NCBI RefSeq assembly: GCF_921293095.1
Contig: NC_060253.1
Coordinates: forward strand, 78,095,992-78,159,991
Direction of reading: 5' to 3'
Source: Ischnura elegans
Taxonomy: Eukaryota; Arthropoda; Insecta; Odonata; Coenagrionidae
Length of the DNA stretch: 64,000 nt
Numbering within the stretch: the first letter of the stretch is position 1; every line of letters begins with the position of its first letter. The translations under genes were made by a program, and so were the position numbers. Shown piece by piece: positions 21,713-33,280 of the stretch. The notes under the pieces are model-generated. The model ran no database searches. It worked only from the letters and a program-made list of their open reading frames with translations, and was not told where the DNA came from.

Positions 21713-21926
21713 TTCCATTCTTCGAGATTCCGGTGTTTTCAATAACCGAGGAACACGAACGACAAATGATAAAGCCGAACCGCCGAACTGAGAAGAGCAC
21801 AACACCACTTGAACAGCGGGCCGAAGATGAAAGATCTATGGCCCTATGAGCCGAAGTCTCCGTCACCATCTGGTTGCCATATGATGATGCCATGCCTGAG
21901 GCCTGAGGTCGTGCCGGTCGTGCCAT
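21713..21926 (-). other. Possible 5' exon of the element's gene (speculative)
   Basis: An ATG at 21926 opens 71 codons rich in Ala, Ser and Arg that end at a strong GTAAGT donor (21712-21707). It could be an upstream exon, but the acceptor I can see before the main ATG leads to an early stop. If transcribed it is more likely leader sequence. The left copy lacks this region. Confidence 0.25.
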
Positions 21927-22079
21927 GGTCGTGCTACATGGCCGCCGCTTAAGCGATCCCGCGAATATTAAAATCTCACTACCCAGCCTACGTTATAACT
22001 CACTTTCACAGTAGTCACGTTACTACCCGTACCTTTAAATAATTAAATCATTAAGAGCTTGTCATGGAAAGACTCGAAT

Positions 22080-22369
22080 ATCCCAAATGAAGAAACGTAT
22101 ATGTCGCCCTAATATGAGTCAAAATTTTTGCGAATTCGCCGGAATATTGATGAGGCCGGAAAAGAAAAAACACAGCAGACAATTTTGCTTTCATTAATCT
22201 TGGCTTATGTCGTATCTGCAGTGATTTCTACTGTTCCGGATGTATCTGCGACCTGCATAGAAAGTGCATCGCGAATGCGCATTAGTAATGCGGTATTTAT
22301 GCGGATTAGCGACCAATGCGGTCGTACGCGCATTTAATGCACATATAATGCGCTCGGGCGCTGCTTGGG
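22080..22369 (-). repeat. Right-copy outer end, subterminal array
   Basis: Reverse complement of 10679-10955 over about 290 bp, ending in the terminal repeat at 22369. GCATTA, TGCATT and TGCGCATT-like words are clustered in the outer 120 bp. Confidence 0.7.
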
Positions 22370-23246
22370 ACATGATCTTCAAGGTGTAAATGGAGTGTAG
22401 AGTACACATCATACGTACTTTTGCACTACGCAATGGAGTGAAATGTTAACCTCGAAGATGATGTAGTAACTGTGAAACCTAATTCGTAATATATTTTAAA
22501 ACCATTGAAAATTGCAAGTATTTTTATTTCAATATGGAAAATTTCAACTCCACCACACTTGAATCTTTAACTTTCATATATTTGTCTACTGGTAGAAAAT
22601 TAAATTCACATGTTTTGTACATTTTTATCATAAAAAGTAATATTTATTGCACAATGTTGCAATAAATATATTTTAATAATAGACACTCTATTAACATATT
22701 TAACACATTAAAGAGATAAAATTTTTATGCTAAGTCTTGAAGACATGTAAAATAATTAAACAACATGTCTGTAACTAAATCAAGCGGCAGTTCATCAAGT
22801 TCAAAGTCTACCTAGGTAGAGCTCCAACAGAAATGAGTAAAGATTAATCCTAATATTTTGAATGAACATACATTAAAATATAGAAAAAGATTGGAAGCTT
22901 CATAATCACCTATTGACTTAGATAGTCCAATATGCCAATGAGATGACTCCTCAGCACGCAAGGAGCTAGTTTTTAGGGTCAGTGGTGCACAGAACTATCG
23001 ACAGCTCTATTTTTCTGTCTCATACATAGTTCCAGAATGACCAGATTATCTTTAATTTGGATTCCCATTGATTGTTACTGATGGCACTTTCACTTAGTTT
23101 CCTTCAAATGACTCACAAATGAAGGAGTCCCAAAGTCTTAAATGATCACGATACTTGGGAAGGTCAGAGATGTTACCTCATATTAACCTGTTGAATTGTT
23201 TTATTTATTTATTTCATTTTTTCAGTTTATAAACTCCATCTGTGTC
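22370..23246. other. Non-coding stretch with one diverged dispersed repeat
   Basis: 22448-22556 is a diverged copy of the repeat at 52889-52985, sharing GAAGATGATGTAGTAAC, GAAACCTA and TTATTTCAATAT. No gene is supported in the rest. Confidence 0.5.
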
Positions 23247-23375
23247 AAGAATTAAATATGTATGGTACTTTTTTCACAGAATTTATTTAAGTTGACCGGT
23301 TTCGGCGAACCAGTCGTCGAAACCAGTCGACTTACATAAATTCTGTGAAAAAAGTACCAGACCTTTTTAATTCTT
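23247..23375. repeat. Near-perfect palindrome, 58-bp arms, 13-bp loop
   Basis: Arms 23247-23304 and 23318-23375 are reverse complements with only a handful of mismatches, sharing TGGTACTTTTTTCACAGAAT. The inner part reads GGTTTCG on one side and CGAAACC on the other. Such a long, tight dyad would form a stable RNA hairpin or a cruciform. Confidence 0.88.
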
Positions 23376-24038
23376 TAGTATGGATTTTCACAATGTAAAG
23401 CCTGTAACCATCCACATTAAATACTATCTCACTTTTGAGTTGATATGAGCTATTCAGAAATATTCTCATTTTTTATTATAGTGGTTCCACCAATGAATAA
23501 AATGAGAGAAAAATATCAGCCTTTGATTGGGTTTTAACAACAGAATTTTACATAAAGATGACGTTCGTACTCCTGTATTGGTATTGCAGAAGAAGACCCA
23601 TACAGTACTGAAGGCAACCAGAAAATCACTTAATAACTCAAAATATTTAAGCCGATGCTTATCGAAATTTGCACCATTTTCAGGTTACTACAGCATATAA
23701 AGTAGAATATATGTGTTATTTGCACATTTATATTTATCCAGCAAAAAATGAATGTACAACCATGTGAATTACGTTACTTAGAAAGTAATGTTCTATTATT
23801 AAACTTTAGCGTTGTATCAGGATAGTTAATGAAGTACAAGTGATATACTGGTCAGCGATAGCAATAAATTTTTGTGGACAAAAAATATAGTAGTTCAAGA
23901 AGGAATTTTGCTAATCATGAAAAAACACAGCGGAAACATAGCCCATTCTACTTACGAGTACTTACCAATACTTCTACTACTTACGAATACTTTCATAATC
24001 ATGAACATACATGTACGTTCATGTTCATAATAGTCATC

Positions 24039-24186
24039 ACCTTCGCGCTCTCGTTGTTCTGTCCTTTCCCGGGACGATTTAGTACACAAAGCACCCGTCA
24101 GAGGAAAAGCGTGGACTCATGCGACCTCTCGCAGTATGACTACAAACTACGTATATAAATGAGCGCTAACATATGAAATTGTGGGT
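24039..24186 (-). repeat. Dispersed repeat, inverted partner of 6769-6907
   Basis: Reverse complement of the segment at 6769-6907 with moderate divergence. The frame at 23874-24158 that overlaps it is not conserved in the partner and is not called a gene. Confidence 0.7.
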
Positions 24187-26020
24187 GAACCTGAGATCTC
24201 CCACACGCTGAGATGATTGACACGGAAACAGAGACAAAGATTTGGAGGAGTGAATGGAATAATTTTCTCTCCGAATTCCAGCAACAGAAAAATTTTACTA
24301 ATCGACATCATTATTTTGAGTTACACAATCCATTTAGCTTTTCCTGCCGTCAAAATACGAGGAGAAGCCTTTACTGGGAGTTCTTCGGTATTATAGGGAA
24401 AAAAACTTTCAAATTCTAAGAGTTAAATATGGGCCAACAATGCAGCTTACTAAAATCAGTACTGTACTAACTTCAGTAGGAATAAAACATTCCAATTAAA
24501 AGGGAATATACATAATTCAATACCATGAAGTGCCTTACCACAGCGGAAATTTTTAGGATAAACGGGAAATCATTAGAGAACGGATAGTAAACATTCGAAA
24601 CGACGGTGTTCAATTATGGCTCGCTCGCTTACGATGATTCATCCCAATGGATAGTTTTGATGCGTGAGGAATCTCCTGGCGTTTGAATTTCAAACAGAGG
24701 GTAGGAAGGCGAAAGCTTCTTCTCCCTACACCATCAGCGCGATCGAAGTCCATATTACCAAAGATCTACAAAGATCTCAAAGAATATTACCGATTTACTC
24801 ACATTTGGTACTAACGTAGGGTTCAGTTCCATCGGGTTGCAATGAACCAGCCTCTCCCTAGGAGAACGACTTAACAATCATCGTGAACTTCTGCGCGTGG
24901 CAAATATGAAAACTGCAACTGATGCGGCTGTCTCCTTTTAGGGAATGGTTTCTACATCGAAGCCGTTGTGGCTGGTTTTGCGCGGCTTCCCACGATGGCA
25001 AGTATGAGAAATATTATCTCCCCAATACACTACTTAAAAAAAATCATTATTCAACAAAACTCCATAAAATTATTTAAACCAAATTATAGTGAAACTATAC
25101 TTTTCCGATATCTATTTTTTCACTTACGGCCATTTTAAACTCCACGTAAAGCTTTGAGCCCAATTAAAATTTTCGTAACCCGGCCGGTACAATTTTGTAA
25201 AATATTCTGTTCTTGTGAGCGGTTTTGGCTAGAGATTATATAAATGTATCACATACCCTAAGAAATGAGAGAATCACTCATGTATTTAGCTATTCGCATG
25301 TCCAACGCGATGCGGTCGCACGAACTTCGATTGCATTCGTCATCATAGTCATTTTCGACTTCCTGCTCTCGCTGAAGACAATATGAAATTCACTTTTTTA
25401 TGCACGTGTTGTTGATACGGATCAGAAATAACGAATACAGGTTGCGGAGTTAAAGGCAGAGGGAATGAGAACCCTACTTTGAATGCGACGGTGTGTAAGT
25501 TGTGTAAGTTGAAAAAAAACTAATGCATTATTTGGCTCGTAGTTGGGAGCTGCATTTGCTGCATTGGTCTCCGGCAAGCTCATCGCCCCAATTTCAATGT
25601 ACATAATTAAATGGCGAAAGCGCAGGTAAGTATTCCACAAGATAGGAATTTATGCTACGCACGGCTTCTCTACATATCCAAAGTACCTCTGGTCTACCTG
25701 CTCGGACGAGAATGTTTTCCAAAAATTCATTTTGTCAAGTCGCAATTGCTTAAGAGAAATGGCCTGCAGTGATGAACTGATTCGTATTATTGATGTTTTC
25801 ACATGTGGAAGTAATGCAGTTAACCAATATGTTTGGCAATTCTTTAAAAATTTCATTAATTCGGTGTAGTAATTTATTTTAATTTGAAAAATAAACGCAC
25901 ACTGTGGGTTGAAATAAATCTAAGCCGTCACGGTCAGAGAAAGGTGGCCGAGGATCCTATCTATTACCCTGCCTCTAATCAAGACTGGTGGCGATGAAAA
26001 TACAAGAATATATATACCTG
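24187..26020. other. Non-coding stretch, no supported gene
   Basis: Open frames at 24213-24419, 25422-25640 and 25650-25856 show no family signature and no consistent splice context. No bounded repeat was confirmed. Confidence 0.45.
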
Positions 26021-26340
26021 CACCTAAAGGTAGGACAGAAATTGCTCTGAATTGTGTTTTAGTCTTTCTTCTAAAAGTACTTGAAAAAAATCAAAAGTAA
26101 ATAGCACAAACCCGCATAAAATGTGCACCGGTCTTCCCAAACGAATAATCGAAATATCGAGTCATTTAGGATGGGATCATCAAACCTGCTCACCTAAAGG
26201 TAGGTCAAAAACTGCTCTATATTGCGGAGTAGGTACGTTTTGGTTCTTAAATTACTTGGAAAAAATGCAAATTTCAATAGCACAAATCCGAGTAAATGTG
26301 TACCGGTCTCATCCACTTATTGCCTATGTGCTCATGATCT
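26021..26340 (+). repeat. About 170-bp repeat, two tandem units
   Basis: Unit 1 (26021-26190) and unit 2 (from 26191, shorter) both begin CACCTAAAGGTAGG and share CAAATCCGAGTAAATGTG- and CCGGTCT-type stretches. A third, separate unit lies at 27153-27319, and a short fragment (GGAATCATCGAACATGCT) near 26749-26766. CCTAAAGG is a partial dyad. Frames running through the units are not conserved. Confidence 0.75.
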
Positions 26341-27152
26341 CAAAACTTATGGTAAAGCATTCGAGGTGGGACAAGATGATGCCATTAATAAGGATTTGGA
26401 CGCACACAAGAAATACGACACTTGGAAAGCTGTTATTATGTGGAGGGGTTGACAAAAAATGCAAATTTGTTTGAAAAGGGTTATTGATCATTTCATTGTC
26501 TATGAAAGTGATCTTTGGTTTAATGTCTGATATCAATTTCAAGTCAATGTAACTCGAGTATTTTTCAATTTTGTATTTTTGATGATTTGAAATTTAATGG
26601 GGCTGTAGAAAATGTATTTGATTTAGAATATTAAGTTACTTATTTACTTTATGAGTAAATTGACCTTTGCTTTGAATGTTTACCTAACGCTTATCATTAA
26701 AGCATGTACTAATTCACACTCGTGAGTTTCATCGTGGGAAAGTTGAATGGAATCATCGAACATGCTAACCACGAATATTGTAACAGAGGATTCTCAAGTC
26801 GGCCTCCAAATGTGTGGTCACCCACCCAGCATTTAAATGGGTTAACAGAAGTTGCGACTCGCGACGCTGACGGACAGTGATCCGAGTTTCACGGAGAAAT
26901 AAAATATAATTAGGAGTGCTGATGGAAATTCATGCGCATGATGATGTGATCTAACAAATTCATAAAAGCTCAATGCTATTTCCCGCAATTACAAACATTA
27001 TTACGCAAAATATTGGAAAAAAGTGGATCGCGTTGCACTTATCACCGCCCTGCGGACATTTTTGAAAGCCGATTAAAATGGGACCGATGAGGCAACAGTA
27101 ATCAGCCCTCTATGGGATGGATTTGGGCCTCCTCTATGCAGTCCCCTTGATG
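26341..27152. other. Non-coding stretch between repeat units
   Basis: Nothing beyond the short fragment of the 170-bp repeat near 26749 is supported. Confidence 0.4.
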
Positions 27153-27319
27153 CCAACCTAAAGGTAGGCGAGAAACTGCTCTGTGGGGAACTTTTAGTTC
27201 TAAGAATACTTGAAAAAAATACTAAATTCAATAACAAAAATCCGAGTAAATGTGCAACGGTCTTCCCTAACGAATAAACGAGATATCGAGTTAGTTAAAT
27301 GGAATCATCGAACATGCTC
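27153..27319 (+). repeat. About 170-bp repeat, third unit
   Basis: Same unit as at 26021-26190: CCTAAAGGTAGG, AACTGCTCTGT, CCGAGTAAATGTG, GGTCTTCCC, then a GAGATATCGAGTTAGTTA tail. Confidence 0.75.
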
Positions 27320-27359
27320 ATCCACAATCGTTCGCGGAATGCACTCGGAGAAAGCTGGC

Positions 27360-27990
27360 CGCAGATGCTAACCATTTTTTCCGCCTCTCTCTCTCCAGCG
27401 TGCGGAAGCAGTGAAAACCCTGAGAGCGCAACATCATCCCCCTCGGATCGCAACCCCCGGGACCCCCCTCGCACACCCCACCTCGGACTTGCACTCCTGT
27501 ATCCGCCACCCCTTATGAAAAAAATAGGAAGGGGACGACCCTAGACCCCCTTCCACGCACATGAAAAAAACCCGTGGGGTGCGCGACCATAGGAGGGAGG
27601 GGAAATGAGACTAACATAAAAAATTGCCCTCCACCCCACTAAGGTCTGCAATGCTTCCTCAGACCCACACCAACACCACTACCTTCCCGAATTCTTCCCG
27701 CTACACCATAGTACATAGCTTCTAGAGCCCCCTCTTCTGGGGGGGGGCACGGTCCCCTCCTTACCTTTCGCGTCTGTCCCGAAAAATTCCCCACACTCCA
27801 TCCCAATAGGAAAGGGAGGGGGAACTACCCTCAACCCACTACTTGCCATACCCTGCCCTACGCCCTTCGCATAAAAAACAGCTCCTAAAAAATCATCCCC
27901 CCCCGCCCTGTCTGTCTGGGTAGGGAGTAGTACACGAGTATCCCACCCTCCCTGCCTCAGGCCCTAGTAGTACGAAATGAGGGGCCTTTT
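27360..27990. other. C-rich, GC-elevated block
   Basis: Plus-strand C-rich sequence with runs of C and a G9 run at 27740-27748. No conserved frame. Similar strand-asymmetric C- or G-rich blocks occur near 34380-34700, 41000-41760, 50090-50540 and 53200-53600. Confidence 0.5.
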
Positions 27991-28002
27991 CCTCGGATGT
28001 GA

Positions 28003-28225
28003 TGGGGCCAGAGGTTTTTAGATTCACAACAAACTCGACGTTTGTCTGGGTGGACTGCTTCCCGCTAAACCGGTGTCCCATCGCGTTCGGCTACCACAAC
28101 ATTATCTCAGCCTACACACCTACTGGACACACCGAGGGGACACAATTGACCACGGGACTGGACACTAGTCGGTTCGGACACAGCCCCTCTCCCCTCTGAT
28201 TCAACGGTACTTTGTCATGATATTG
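28003..28225 (+). repeat. Direct repeat with protein-like conservation, copy 1
   Basis: Matches 28690-28910 at about 70-80% by eye, sharing TTTAGATTCACA, CGTTTGTCTGG, TTCGGCTACCAC and GGTTCGGA. In one frame both copies read FP.NRCP.AFGYH.IIS. This could be a decayed transposon protein or just aligned DNA. I do not recognise it. Confidence 0.6.
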
Positions 28226-28689
28226 AGAATGTGATTGTGGTGAATGGTCAAGACTCACTCTTTTTTCGTGACAGTTTTTATCTTAAGTGCAGATTGAAGT
28301 TAGGTGGGAAATGAATTTGATCCTGTATCAGTGACTAGATTAGACATCGTAGACCGTGTTATTCATTTGATTAAATGAAATAAATAAACGAAAAAGGCAG
28401 TGGAAGTGATAATACATCATGCTGGAGCACTGGCAATGGGTTTGTAAGAAAAATAACCAACAATTCGATGCTGATGTTTTTGTTGTACTAACTTCAAAAC
28501 TGCATGCATCCATTATGGAGTTATAGGTGATTTATATACTATGTGAGGAAAACCAACAAAAATTGTTCGGAATATCTCAGAGAATACGACTGTACCTCGG
28601 GTATCGGAATACTTTTAGTACGAGATTCACATAATGAAACCAAATGATATCAAAAATATTAAGGACCGTTGTTCTTCTCTCTTATGAGA

Positions 28690-28910
28690 TTGGGCAGAGG
28701 TATTTAGATTCACAGCAAACACGACACGTTTGTCTGGTGTTGTTCGATTGTCTTTCCCACAAAACCGTTGTCCCGTCGCTTTCGGCTACCACTATATTAT
28801 CTCAACGCCTACAGGACAACGGGGACTCAATCAACCAAGGAAAAAGACACTGTTTGGTTCGGAAATAACACCTATTCCGACTAATCCAATGGTATTTTGT
28901 CCTGATGGTT
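28690..28910 (+). repeat. Direct repeat with protein-like conservation, copy 2
   Basis: Partner of 28003-28225, about 690 bp downstream in the same orientation. The frame 28730-29002 includes NRCPVAFGYHYIIS. Confidence 0.6.
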
Positions 28911-31900
28911 CTCCAGTCCTGAATTGGTCATATTTTATATCTACGGCGTGCATTTGTTTTTCACAGGGAAAAGTATTAGATTTGTGGTGTAACGTAAACT
29001 AAACAAGTGTCTTAACATTACCCCCTACAGAGACAAAATTTTATTCAACTGGAGATGACAACGATCGATGGAAGTCCATATAAAATCAATACAAAACTTA
29101 AGTATTATGCAACTAGCCAAAGTAATTTCACAATATTACCAACCTTAATAATGGAGCAGACGACCTTCCGAAGACTTCCCCTCAGGGGAAAATAACGTAA
29201 TCATTGGAACGATGATTATCAAATGAAAGACTACCAAGAAAAGATGCTTTGTTACCTGCAATGCAAGGAACGGGGGAAATAAATATTATTTATCAGTATT
29301 AAAAAAAATAATGCCTTTCGAAATCTAACATCCCGACACCGATGCATAAGAGTGCAATGCTGAAAAAAGATTCTTTTTAAGTCGACTCAGGTATTCTTGG
29401 AAAAAATGAGCAAATGTTCTCTTTTTCTTAGTTAGTCTTGCGTTTGACTTTCCAGCGCGCGTTCCCGAAGACATTAAAATGATTCATCTGTGGCCTCAAA
29501 TTCGAAATAAATGATTCAATATTATAATTCAGTGATACTTCCTTTAAATTTGAGCACAAAAATTCCAAGGGCATTTAAAATTCCTCTTTTGGATAAAAAA
29601 ATCCGAAAATAATAGGTATATATAAAAATTTAGTGTCATTTTAATAGCTTTATCATGCCACCGAAATATTTGAAACGAGTTTCATTTTGTAAAATATATG
29701 TTACAAAAATTTCAATCACAATGTTCTACTATGGGTAGAAAACATTATGAAACAAAACAAATGAATTTTAACTATCATTTATGAACTCGCAGTATTTTAT
29801 CTTGTTTCTTTTAATACGGGAGAGTGGTTCTTCTAACCTACGCTGAAAAAAAGCTAATTTGAATTTTCGGTAATCATTATTACATCACGCAATAAGTTTA
29901 GTCGTTTCAGCAACCAGGTATTATACGTATTCATACACTTGAGATCTGCCACGCAGCAAACAGTACCAAAAATCACAGTGAATATTATCTATTAACATCC
30001 GAATCTAGCTATAAACCATCCGAATAAATTCGCAAACATTTGAAGTTGTCATTAGCTAATATCACCATTTTATGCCACACAAATATATTTAACATTAAAC
30101 GTTGGAGCTAAAATTTCATATGCATAAGTATACCTATATTATTATTAATTTCATACTTAAGGAACATTCTTTAAATACCATATTTGGATAATGGAACGCG
30201 GTTGCCCATTATAGGCAGACTTATATTTACGGAGGATAAGGTCACCGGTTGTTAATTAGGCCGATGGTAGATTTTGGGTCCAGACAGAGAATTAAATCGT
30301 TTAAAAATAAACAAGTCTTGTTAATTAACGAGTTGAAGTTTTTCTAACCGGCAATGTCACTCGCGCGTACCGTGTGCAAAGTGTAGACATTCTGTGCCAC
30401 AAAAGGTGCCTAATCGGTACTCCGCACACATGTAGGTAAAGTAAGTCAACCACCATAGCTCTGACTGAGCGTAAGCAATCATTCATTATGTCATGGTTCA
30501 TTCTGGTTACTGAAGCAGGTACTTTAGTTGTTTGAAGGGTGAATAGGTGAGACTTGGCTCTCTCTCTCACTCATTTGCTTCATTTTTTTGGTGTCTGAAT
30601 TTCTCAGATTTTTGGGCTATTTGAACTTAGTAGTACCGAAGAAAAATGACATCAATTTCAAAAATTACAAAGTCTGCTCTTCAAACTCTTTGATGACCAT
30701 TGCTCAAATGACTAGACTATTCCTGACATTATTTCCTTAAAATTAGATTAAAAACCTAAAAGTTCTATTGCGACGTTGAGACGCTTGCAAACTCGCAGGA
30801 AAGAAATAAATTAATATTTAAATGTAAAATTGGTTTGATAGAAATTGATCTGATGCGCTAATGCCGGAGATTTAATAAAATGAGTAATAATCTCTTAGTG
30901 CAAAACTCGTACGTTAAATACAAATGGCGTATTTATCATTAGGGTACAGAAAATTCGGATCAATATATCAACATATTTTCAATTTAATGATTTTTCCATG
31001 CCTGTAGTCTTTTCCATGCTATTTTTAACGCCTGTAGTGACAACTGTAACGCAATTGTCATCTAGTTTATGTGATTTGCCTTCATTTATACCATTAAATT
31101 GCTAAAACCACCAAAAGTAGTCAGCGAAGTTCCAAAATTTTCTTTTTATTATGACTGGTGTATACTTTCTCGTATTATATCCACTTCTGTATAAATATCT
31201 AAACTACATGCATAGTTATGTACGAGTAATACATATTTTCTCGCGTTTCATACGTATATCCTTACTCTATGTATCATAGTATATACTTACTCTATGGTAT
31301 ATCGCAATTATAATCTGCAAAAATTAGTTGTTTCAAATACAATTTTTAGAAATTTTTAGACAGATAGCTTTTTTTTACGTAAGCCGATGAATAAAGACCA
31401 ATTGGAAGAAAATATTTCAAAATGTTCATGATAATAAAACTCTTCACCTCTCAGTTCAATACCCATATGCTAATTTCTCTAAACCGCGCAGTCGCTGAAA
31501 AAAACCCTCGGTCTGATGTCAGCGGGAGAGAGAGAGAGAAGTCGTCATTTGGCCGTTATTGGACGTTATGATTTTGGAGAAACGGCGGAAACAACATAGG
31601 GGTTAAAATTGGTAAATACTCGGAAATCGTGGGCATAATTTTTTTTCTAACCAGGTTCAGAGAAAAAAAATGCCGTTACCCCGCCCCTTTCGGCGGCGGA
31701 ACGGTGGCTGACTGGCCCTCGTTATGAGAAAAAGAGGGCTTTTGCCCCGGAAAAAGGAAGCGAGCGGCAGATGCGAAAAAGAGAAACCTAGCTAGCTCTC
31801 TCGCCGATCAAATAGTGGCGGTGACTAGGCACAACCCCTTTTGCCTCCAACCCAGAACGCGCCCCGAAAATCCTCAACAAATGCCCGCTATAATACGTAT

Positions 31901-32229
31901 ACATACTACTACTAGAGTAAGGATCATACTACTACTACATAAGGATCGGGAAAACTGATTTAAATCTACTGAGTTTTCGGTAACTATTACATTTTAGATT
32001 ATTTTCACTCGTAATCGTTACTTTTTGAAAATTTACCGAGGTATTACCTACTCATTAAATTCTTATTGTGTCCCAATCGTCACTTTCTGACGACTACTTT
32101 ACCTTTAAACATTGATCAAAAACGTCGTGAGAACAAGCACTGGTATAAACTAGGCACATTAACTGTTGTTCTGATTCATCAAAGAATTTACTCATCTCTA
32201 TTACCCCCGAAAACAGCACAATGTGGCCT
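28911..32229. other. Non-coding stretch, no supported gene
   Basis: AT-rich with short microsatellite-like pieces, such as (GA)n near 31528 and CATACTACTACTA pieces near 31900. No exon or RNA gene is supported. Confidence 0.45.
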
Positions 32230-32400
32230 TTAAATCGGGAGTTTCAACATCAATTAACAATAAACGATTATACACATCCATACCCAAGACTGGCGCATCC
32301 TATTCAGGCGGGACTCGAACCCGCGGCCTTCGGTGTGAAAGGCGAGGACTTATCCCCGCCGATACCGAGACCGGCATGCACGGATATGCATGAGTGAATC
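32230..32400 (-). mobile_element. tRNA-headed SINE (tRNA-Val-like)
   Basis: The minus strand of about 32290-32380 has an A-box-like GGCGGGGATAAG region, an anticodon-arm-like GCCTTTCACACCGAAGGC (CAC in the loop) and a strong B box, GGGTTCGAGTCCCGCC. The acceptor stem does not pair well and the sequence runs on into AT-rich tail DNA with GTATGGATGTGTATAATCG. It is therefore a SINE rather than a tRNA gene. Confidence 0.65.
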
Positions 32401-32529
32401 ACACACAAAATGCGTTCACGAGTTGCTACTCAATACCTTCCGAGTGAAATGTGCTCAAATTTTTGCTGAAAAACCACCAAAGATTGTCGTAAATTAAGAA
32501 GTCTAGACATTTAAATCATTCAAATCGTT

Positions 32530-32694
32530 CAGCGTAGAGGTAAACGGGATATTCACCGCGTGTGTCCATCTTCGTAGACGACAGTTTCGCCGGTATTACA
32601 GCTAGAATATTGATGTCAACGAAGTCTTTATCAACCTGAAGACAGCATAGGAACTATGGACACACGCGGTGCTATACCGTAAACCTCTCCGCTG
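32530..32694. repeat. Closely spaced inverted repeat, 40-bp arms
   Basis: Arms 32530-32569 and 32656-32694 pair with few mismatches. The inner 17 bp (CACCGCGTGTGTCCAT and its complement) are perfect. The 86-bp loop has CCTGAAGACAG on the plus strand and GGCGAAACTGTCG on the minus strand. Both are boxes of the hammerhead-like cassette, but lie on opposite strands here. Confidence 0.8.
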
Positions 32695-32782
32695 GATATT
32701 TACCACACCGCGAAAGCCTACACTAGAATATCATTCAAATACTTCTTTAAGACATATCCAAAATGACAAGGAACAGTGGCAG

Positions 32783-33065
32783 CATGGGCGTACCCAGAAA
32801 CAAAACTACACGTGGTCGTTCAAGTTGTAACTTTTTGCACAGAATAGGGTAATGAAACCAAAATTTTAAGGAAATTATGACAGCAATTTATTAGTTTTTA
32901 TAATAATTTGCTTGAAAAAATCTGATTTAAATTTTATTTCCATGTCTTATACTAATATCATTTTTCTTCCAAAGAAAATTGTTTATAATTTTTGTTTAGT
33001 TCTAAATTCATTTTTGCTTCTAGGGGGGGAGCAGTCCCCCCTGTCCCCCGCTGGGTACGCCCATG
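32783..33065. mobile_element. hAT-type MITE (283 bp)
   Basis: Perfect 15-bp terminal repeats, CATGGGCGTACCCAG and its complement, are flanked by a perfect 8-bp target duplication, AGTGGCAG (32775-32782 and 33066-33073). AT-rich interior with a G7/C-rich tract before the right end. No coding capacity. Confidence 0.92.
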
Positions 33066-33109
33066 AGTGGCAGTGATTGTAACTAACTCTGTTTTAAAGG
33101 GTTTTTGGT

Positions 33110-33280
33110 ACTCGGCAGGGAGAACCTAAAAACAGCGACAAAGGAACGACGAAGGCCTCGAATAAATGTGGGAAAAGTAATCAAAGATGTGAAAGATAGG
33201 ACACAATATGACACGATTAACTGACGAAAGAGTTATATGGAACCAATCCTTGGGCTGCTGGCCTATTATGATGATGAAAA
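33110..33280 (+). mobile_element. RTE-like LINE 3' fragment
   Basis: Corresponds to 13460-13625 of the LINE: matching AAGTAATCAAAGATGTGAAAG, CAATCCT.GG and an ATGATGATGA end. Only the very 3' end is present, as expected after heavy 5' truncation. It starts about 40 bp after the hAT MITE. Confidence 0.7.

Larger units (their letters stand above)
16989..22369 (-). mobile_element. TIR element, right (longer) copy carrying a DUF4806-like gene
   Basis: Outer end (minus-strand reading) CCCAAGCAGCGCCCGAGCGC at 22369. The inner end at 16989 keeps GAGCCAAAGTGC but has lost the terminal CCCAAGCA. At about 5.4 kb it is longer than the left copy and lacks the LINE. It carries the six-exon gene at 21384-19991, a possible alternative last exon at 18670-18356, a hAT MITE at 17242-17364, and two inverted-repeat inserts (19737-19872, 21458-21621). 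I find no DDE or other recognisable transposase, so it may be non-autonomous, or its mobilising protein may be of a kind I do not recognise. No target duplication could be established. Confidence 0.75.

Noticed and set aside
32290..32380. Functional tRNA-Val gene
   Set aside because: B box and anticodon arm look right, but the acceptor stem does not pair and SINE-like tail sequence follows.
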